Assembly: GCA_035527715.1 (NCBI GenBank)
Contig: DATKZY010000260.1
Location: 1-53,919 of the forward strand
Reading direction: 5' to 3'
DNA length: 53,919 nt
From: DSUN01 sp035527715
GTDB taxonomy: Bacteria > Planctomycetota > PUPC01 > DSUN01
The stretch's first letter is position 1. Each line of letters starts with the position of its first letter. The notes below the pieces were generated by a model, which made no database searches, was not told where the DNA came from, and saw nothing but the letters and a program-made list of their open reading frames with translations. The translations under genes and the position numbers were made by a program. This document shows, one piece after another, positions 50,928 through 53,919 of this stretch.

Positions 50928-51077
50928 CATCAGCGCGCGAGCGGCCCCCCAGGCCGCGTTGGGGAACCAAGGGTGCGGCGGGGAGGAGACCGTCGCAGGC
51001 TTCGTCGGCGGTCGGGTCGCCAGCTGAAGGCCAGAAGCTGGGGCATTCCAGCGGGGATCTTCAACAGGAGAAGAGCC

Positions 51078-51761
51078 GTGCACAGTTCAGGCCGCAGCTG
51101 CGGACAAGTGTTGGGCCTCGTGACGGCGATTGCGGTCGTCGCGACGATGGGCGCCAGCGTCGGTGCAAGCCCCATCGCTTCCGGCGCGATCACGGATCCG
51201 CTGGGGGATGCGGCTGCTGGTAGGCCCGACATCGTCTCTGCGTACATCGTCATCGACTCGTCGGCCACCGCGCTCTTCTCGGTGACCTTCGCGCCCGGCA
51301 CGTCGTTGATGGACGCTTTAGCCCAGTTCGTCCTCGACATTGATCAGAACCCCGCTACCGGCTTCCCGGGCGTGGATTCGGGGGGCAGTGACAGCGCCGT
51401 GATGGGGACGGAATTTGCCTTGCTGGTCTACGGCTCCGCGTTCCAGGGCTACGCGGAAGTCCTCCAGTACCCGGGATGGGGTTCGACCGGGACCTTCGCC
51501 GCCACCTATGCGGGCACCACGATGGAGACCACCGTTCCCCTCTCCGCGCTGGGTGGCGACGATGGCCTGATGAACTTCAAGGTCGTCAGCTCGCAGCAAT
51601 TCGACACGGACTCCTTCTCGGGCGTCGGCGACTACGCTCCGGATCTCGGTCTGGCGCCCGGCACCGTCGCCGCCGCCGATGTCCCTGAGCCGGCCACCCT
51701 CACCCTCCTCGCCCTCGGCGGCCTGGGGCTGCTGCGCCGGCGGCGACGCAAGGCGGCGTAG
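51078..51761 (+). CDS. PEP-CTERM protein, small
   Basis: The 227-residue protein has a signal peptide (AIAVVATMGASVGASP) and ends VPEPATLTLLALGGLGLLRR plus an Arg/Lys tail, the PEP-CTERM signal. The mature part is beta-rich with Asp/Gly (PDIVSAYIVIDSSATALFSV, FVLDIDQNPATGFPGVDSGG), similar to proteins with calcium-binding or choice-of-anchor folds. No catalytic motif. GTG 51078 follows AGGAGA. As with the other PEP-CTERM protein, the exosortase that would process it must be encoded elsewhere. Confidence 0.78.
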   Translation: MHSSGRSCGQVLGLVTAIAVVATMGASVGASPIASGAITDPLGDAAAGRPDIVSAYIVIDSSATALFSVTFAPGTSLMDALAQFVLDIDQNPATGFPGVDSGGSDSAVMGTEFALLVYGSAFQGYAEVLQYPGWGSTGTFAATYAGTTMETTVPLSALGGDDGLMNFKVVSSQQFDTDSFSGVGDYAPDLGLAPGTVAAADVPEPATLTLLALGGLGLLRRRRRKAA

Positions 51762-51800
51762 GAAGGCCACGCGCTCTCCATTGTGTCCACGGCCGCGAGT

Positions 51801-52074
51801 TATGGCCCCCAGTCATGGGGGCCTCTCTGGAGCCCCACGGGGGCGTACTATGGAAGCCCAGGGCAACGCCCTGGGTATGCGAAGCAACGTCAATCAGCCC
51901 TGTAGGGGCGTACTAGCGGTGGGGTAACGTGGTCGGCCTCAGCGCGCATAGTACGCCCCTTCAGGGCTGTCATCTACGGTGCCACCCTTTCCCAGGGCGT
52001 TGCCCTGGGCTTTCATAGTACGCTCCTTCGGAGCTGAGAGGACGGATAGCTGCATCCCATAACTGGGGGCCATA
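51801..52074. repeat. Four-layer nested inverted-repeat element
   Basis: TATGGCCCCCAGTCATGGG (51801-51819) faces about 52056-52074. A GGAGCCCCACGGGGGCGTAC arm (from 51829) faces 52014-52035. AAGCCCAGGGCAACGCCCTG (51854) faces 51991-52013. CAGCCCTGTAGGGGCGTACT (51896) faces 51949-51970. The 416-nt gap before gnd holds little else than this and the gnd promoter. Confidence 0.75.
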
Positions 52075-52093
52075 CTCACCCTCGCCACCCCAC

Positions 52094-52122
52094 TTGACGC
52101 GCCCCGCCCCAGCCGATAAGAT
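52094..52122 (+). promoter_or_regulatory. Promoter of gnd
   Basis: TTGACG at 52094-52099 and TAAGAT at 52117-52122 are 17 nt apart, 55 nt before the ATG at 52178 and 19 nt after the end of the nested repeat. Confidence 0.55.
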
Positions 52123-52177
52123 AATCAGCCAACGGTGCGTCCGCTCGACCCTGGCAGCCACAGAAGGGGACTCTCAG

Positions 52178-53623
52178 ATGGCGAAGGCAAAGAAGGCGCC
52201 CGCGCAGCCGCCCGCGAAGTTCGGCATCATCGGCATGGCCGTGATGGGCCAGAACCTGGCCCTCAACGTGGCCAGCAAGGGCTTCCCCTGCGCCGTCTAC
52301 AACCGCACCGCCGCTCGCACGCAGGAGTTCGTCGCCGGCGCCGCCCAGGGCAACAAGCGAATCCTCCCGTCCTACAGCCTCAAGGCCTTCGTCGCGTCCA
52401 TCAAGCGGCCCCGCAAAGTCATGCTCATGGTCAAGGCAGGGCAGCCGGTGGACGATTTCATCAAGAAGCTCGTGCCGCTGCTCGACAAGGGCGACCTCGT
52501 GATTGACGGCGGCAACTCGCTGTTCAAGGACACGATTCGCCGCAACAAGGCGCTGGAGGCCAAGGGCCTGCTCTACATCGGCACGGGCGTGAGCGGCGGC
52601 GAGGAGGGCGCGCTCCACGGCCCCGCCATCATGCCCGGCGGGCAGAAGAAGGCATGGAAGCTCGTGAAGCCGATCTTCACCAGGATCGCCGCCCACGTGG
52701 GCCCCGACCCCTGCTGCACCTACATCGGGCCCGACGGCGCCGGCCACTACGTCAAGATGGTCCACAACGGCATCGAGTACGGCGACATGCAGCTCATCTC
52801 CGAGGCGTATTTCATCATGGCCACCGCCCTCGGCCTCACGGCCAGCGAGCTGCACCAGGTCTTCGCCGAGTGGAACCGCGGCGAGCTCGACTCCTATCTC
52901 ATCGAGATCACCGCCGACATCTTCTCGAAGGTGGACCCCGACACGGGGAACGCGCTGGTCGAGGTGATCCTCGACAAGGCGGGGCAGAAGGGCACGGGCG
53001 CCTGGACGAGCCAGAGCGCCCTGGAGCTGGGCGTCGCCGCGCCGACCATCGCGGAAGCCGTCTTCGCCCGCTGCATCTCGGCGGTCAAGACCGAACGCGT
53101 CGCCGCCTCCCAGCAGCTTCTCGGGCCGATGGACGTGAACTGGGAGATTGGTCGCGCCACCGCCATCGAGAAGATTCGCCAGGCCCTCTACGCCTCGAAG
53201 GTCTGCTCCTACGCCCAGGGCTTCGCCCTCATCCGCGAGGCGGCGAAGGAGTACAAGTGGGACATCGCGTTCGGCGACCTGGCGATGATCTGGCGCGGCG
53301 GATGCATCATCCGCGCCCAGTTCCTCCATCGCATCAAGGAGGCATTCGACCGCAACCCCGCCCTCGCCAACCTGCTGCTCGACCCGTACTTCAAGAACAT
53401 CGTCGAGAAGGCCCAGGCGAGCTGGCGCGAGGTCGTCGCCGCGGCCAGCATGATGGGCATTCCCGTGCCCGCCTTCAGCTCGGCTCTCGGCTACTTCGAC
53501 AGCTACCGCCGCGCGCGCCTGCCCGCCAACCTCATCCAGGCCCAGCGCGACTACTTCGGCGCCCACACCTACGAGCGCCTCGACAAGCTTGGCTCCTTCC
53601 ACACCGAGTGGCTGAAGGACTGA
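52178..53623 (+). CDS. gnd: 6-phosphogluconate dehydrogenase (decarboxylating)
   Basis: The 481-residue enzyme converts 6-phosphogluconate to ribulose 5-phosphate in the oxidative pentose phosphate pathway. FGIIGMAVMGQNLALNVASK near residue 15 binds NADP. YIGTGVSGGEEGALHGPAIM and PGGQ hold the substrate-binding region, and YVKMVHNGIEYGDMQLISEA has the catalytic Lys. KGTGAWTSQSALELGVAAPT is the long-chain form signature. Full length for the long-chain type (about 470-480). Start ATG has AAGGGGA upstream. The N-terminal ten residues (Lys/Ala/Pro-rich) are an extension. Not linked to other pentose-phosphate genes here. Confidence 0.93.
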   Translation: MAKAKKAPAQPPAKFGIIGMAVMGQNLALNVASKGFPCAVYNRTAARTQEFVAGAAQGNKRILPSYSLKAFVASIKRPRKVMLMVKAGQPVDDFIKKLVPLLDKGDLVIDGGNSLFKDTIRRNKALEAKGLLYIGTGVSGGEEGALHGPAIMPGGQKKAWKLVKPIFTRIAAHVGPDPCCTYIGPDGAGHYVKMVHNGIEYGDMQLISEAYFIMATALGLTASELHQVFAEWNRGELDSYLIEITADIFSKVDPDTGNALVEVILDKAGQKGTGAWTSQSALELGVAAPTIAEAVFARCISAVKTERVAASQQLLGPMDVNWEIGRATAIEKIRQALYASKVCSYAQGFALIREAAKEYKWDIAFGDLAMIWRGGCIIRAQFLHRIKEAFDRNPALANLLLDPYFKNIVEKAQASWREVVAAASMMGIPVPAFSSALGYFDSYRRARLPANLIQAQRDYFGAHTYERLDKLGSFHTEWLKD

Positions 53624-53645
53624 GCGATACGCCCCCAAATGAGAA

Positions 53646-53682
53646 GCGGGCGGCGCGTTCCGCACGGGAACACGCCGCCCGC
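53646..53682 (+). terminator. GC-rich hairpin after gnd
   Basis: GCGGGCGGCGCGTTCC (53646-53661) pairs with GGGAACACGCCGCCCGC (53666-53682) with one mismatch, 23 nt after the stop. There is no clear U-tract. Confidence 0.55.
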
Positions 53683-53729
53683 CTGCGTTCTCGCCCCCTC
53701 GTCGCCGGCTACGGCGTCGGCGCTCTCCT

Positions 53730-53917
53730 CAGTCCCGAAGGGACTGCAGCGGGTTGCCGGCGGCTTCAGCCGCCGGATGAGGGGGCGCCTGCGGGCCAGT
53801 CCCGAGGGGACGGCAGAATCCCGTGGCGAGGCGGTCCGGGATCTCCTTCTGCCGTCCCTTCGGGACTTCCGGCCATTCCGGCGCCAGAGTCCGGCGGCTG
53901 AAGCCGCCGGCAACCCA
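53730..53917. repeat. Nested inverted-repeat element at the window end
   Basis: GGGTTGCCGGCGGCTTCAGC (53751-53777 arm) faces 53890-53916. AGTCCCGAGGGGACGGCAGA (53798-53818 arm) faces TTCTGCCGTCCCTTCGGGAC at 53847-53867. A short AGTCCCGAAGGGACT palindrome lies at 53731-53745. The element may continue beyond the window. Confidence 0.7.
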
Positions 53918-53919
53918 CT

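Overview
The window is a GC-rich bacterial chromosome segment of nearly 54 kb with no rRNA, tRNA, CRISPR array or transposase that I can support. Two PEP-CTERM proteins, a twin-arginine Gfo/Idh/MocA oxidoreductase, a large heparinase-like protein, glycosidase-like proteins, LptF/LptG (hence an outer membrane) and many intergenic palindromic repeats suggest a Planctomycetota or related PVC-type organism. That placement rests on gene content only. Start codons are often GTG or TTG. About eighteen promoters can be read by eye as TTGacN and TAtaaT/TATcAT boxes 16-18 nt apart.

Layout. 0.4-2.0 kb: remnant toxin-antitoxin pair and three small lipoproteins. 2.4-6.3 kb: malQ, divergent from an oxidoreductase that is followed by a HEAT-repeat protein. 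7.0-10.0 kb: an NLR-like STAND protein (DUF4062, NB-ARC, TPR). 10.2-14.1 kb: a four-helix-bundle gene bracketed by hairpin elements, a glutamate synthase small-subunit homologue, a structured non-coding stretch and an unfamiliar multi-HTH protein. 14.3-19.0 kb: an orphan YgiT-type zinc-finger protein and a type III restriction-modification pair (mod, res). 19.4-21.7 kb: PhoU-like regulator and Pit phosphate transporter. 22.2-27.8 kb: WaaP-like kinase, lptF, lptG, DUF2851 protein. 28.1-41.0 kb: a polysaccharide-degradation and cell-surface region (heparinase-like, PEP-CTERM, DUF4091, GH105-type and beta-helix proteins). 41.0-45.7 kb: the nusA-infB-DUF503-rbfA translation cluster. 45.9-53.6 kb: UgpC/MalK-type ATPase, HsdS-like protein, a duplicated LRR protein, a second PEP-CTERM protein and 6-phosphogluconate dehydrogenase.

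The most unusual signal is the repeats. At least eight families of palindromes fill the gaps between genes. Some are nested, with three to four concentric inverted-repeat layers. Four palindromes, from four different families, lie inside reading frames without breaking them: three in the STAND gene and one in the DUF2851 gene. Hairpins built from a 9-nt unit (ATGGGACCN) bracket the four-helix-bundle gene. A copy of the DUF2851 3' end lies 4.36 kb downstream, so the heparinase-like gene sits between direct repeats. The defence-type genes (STAND protein, type III RM, HsdS-like protein, toxin-antitoxin remnants) are interspersed with housekeeping genes, with no clear island boundary.
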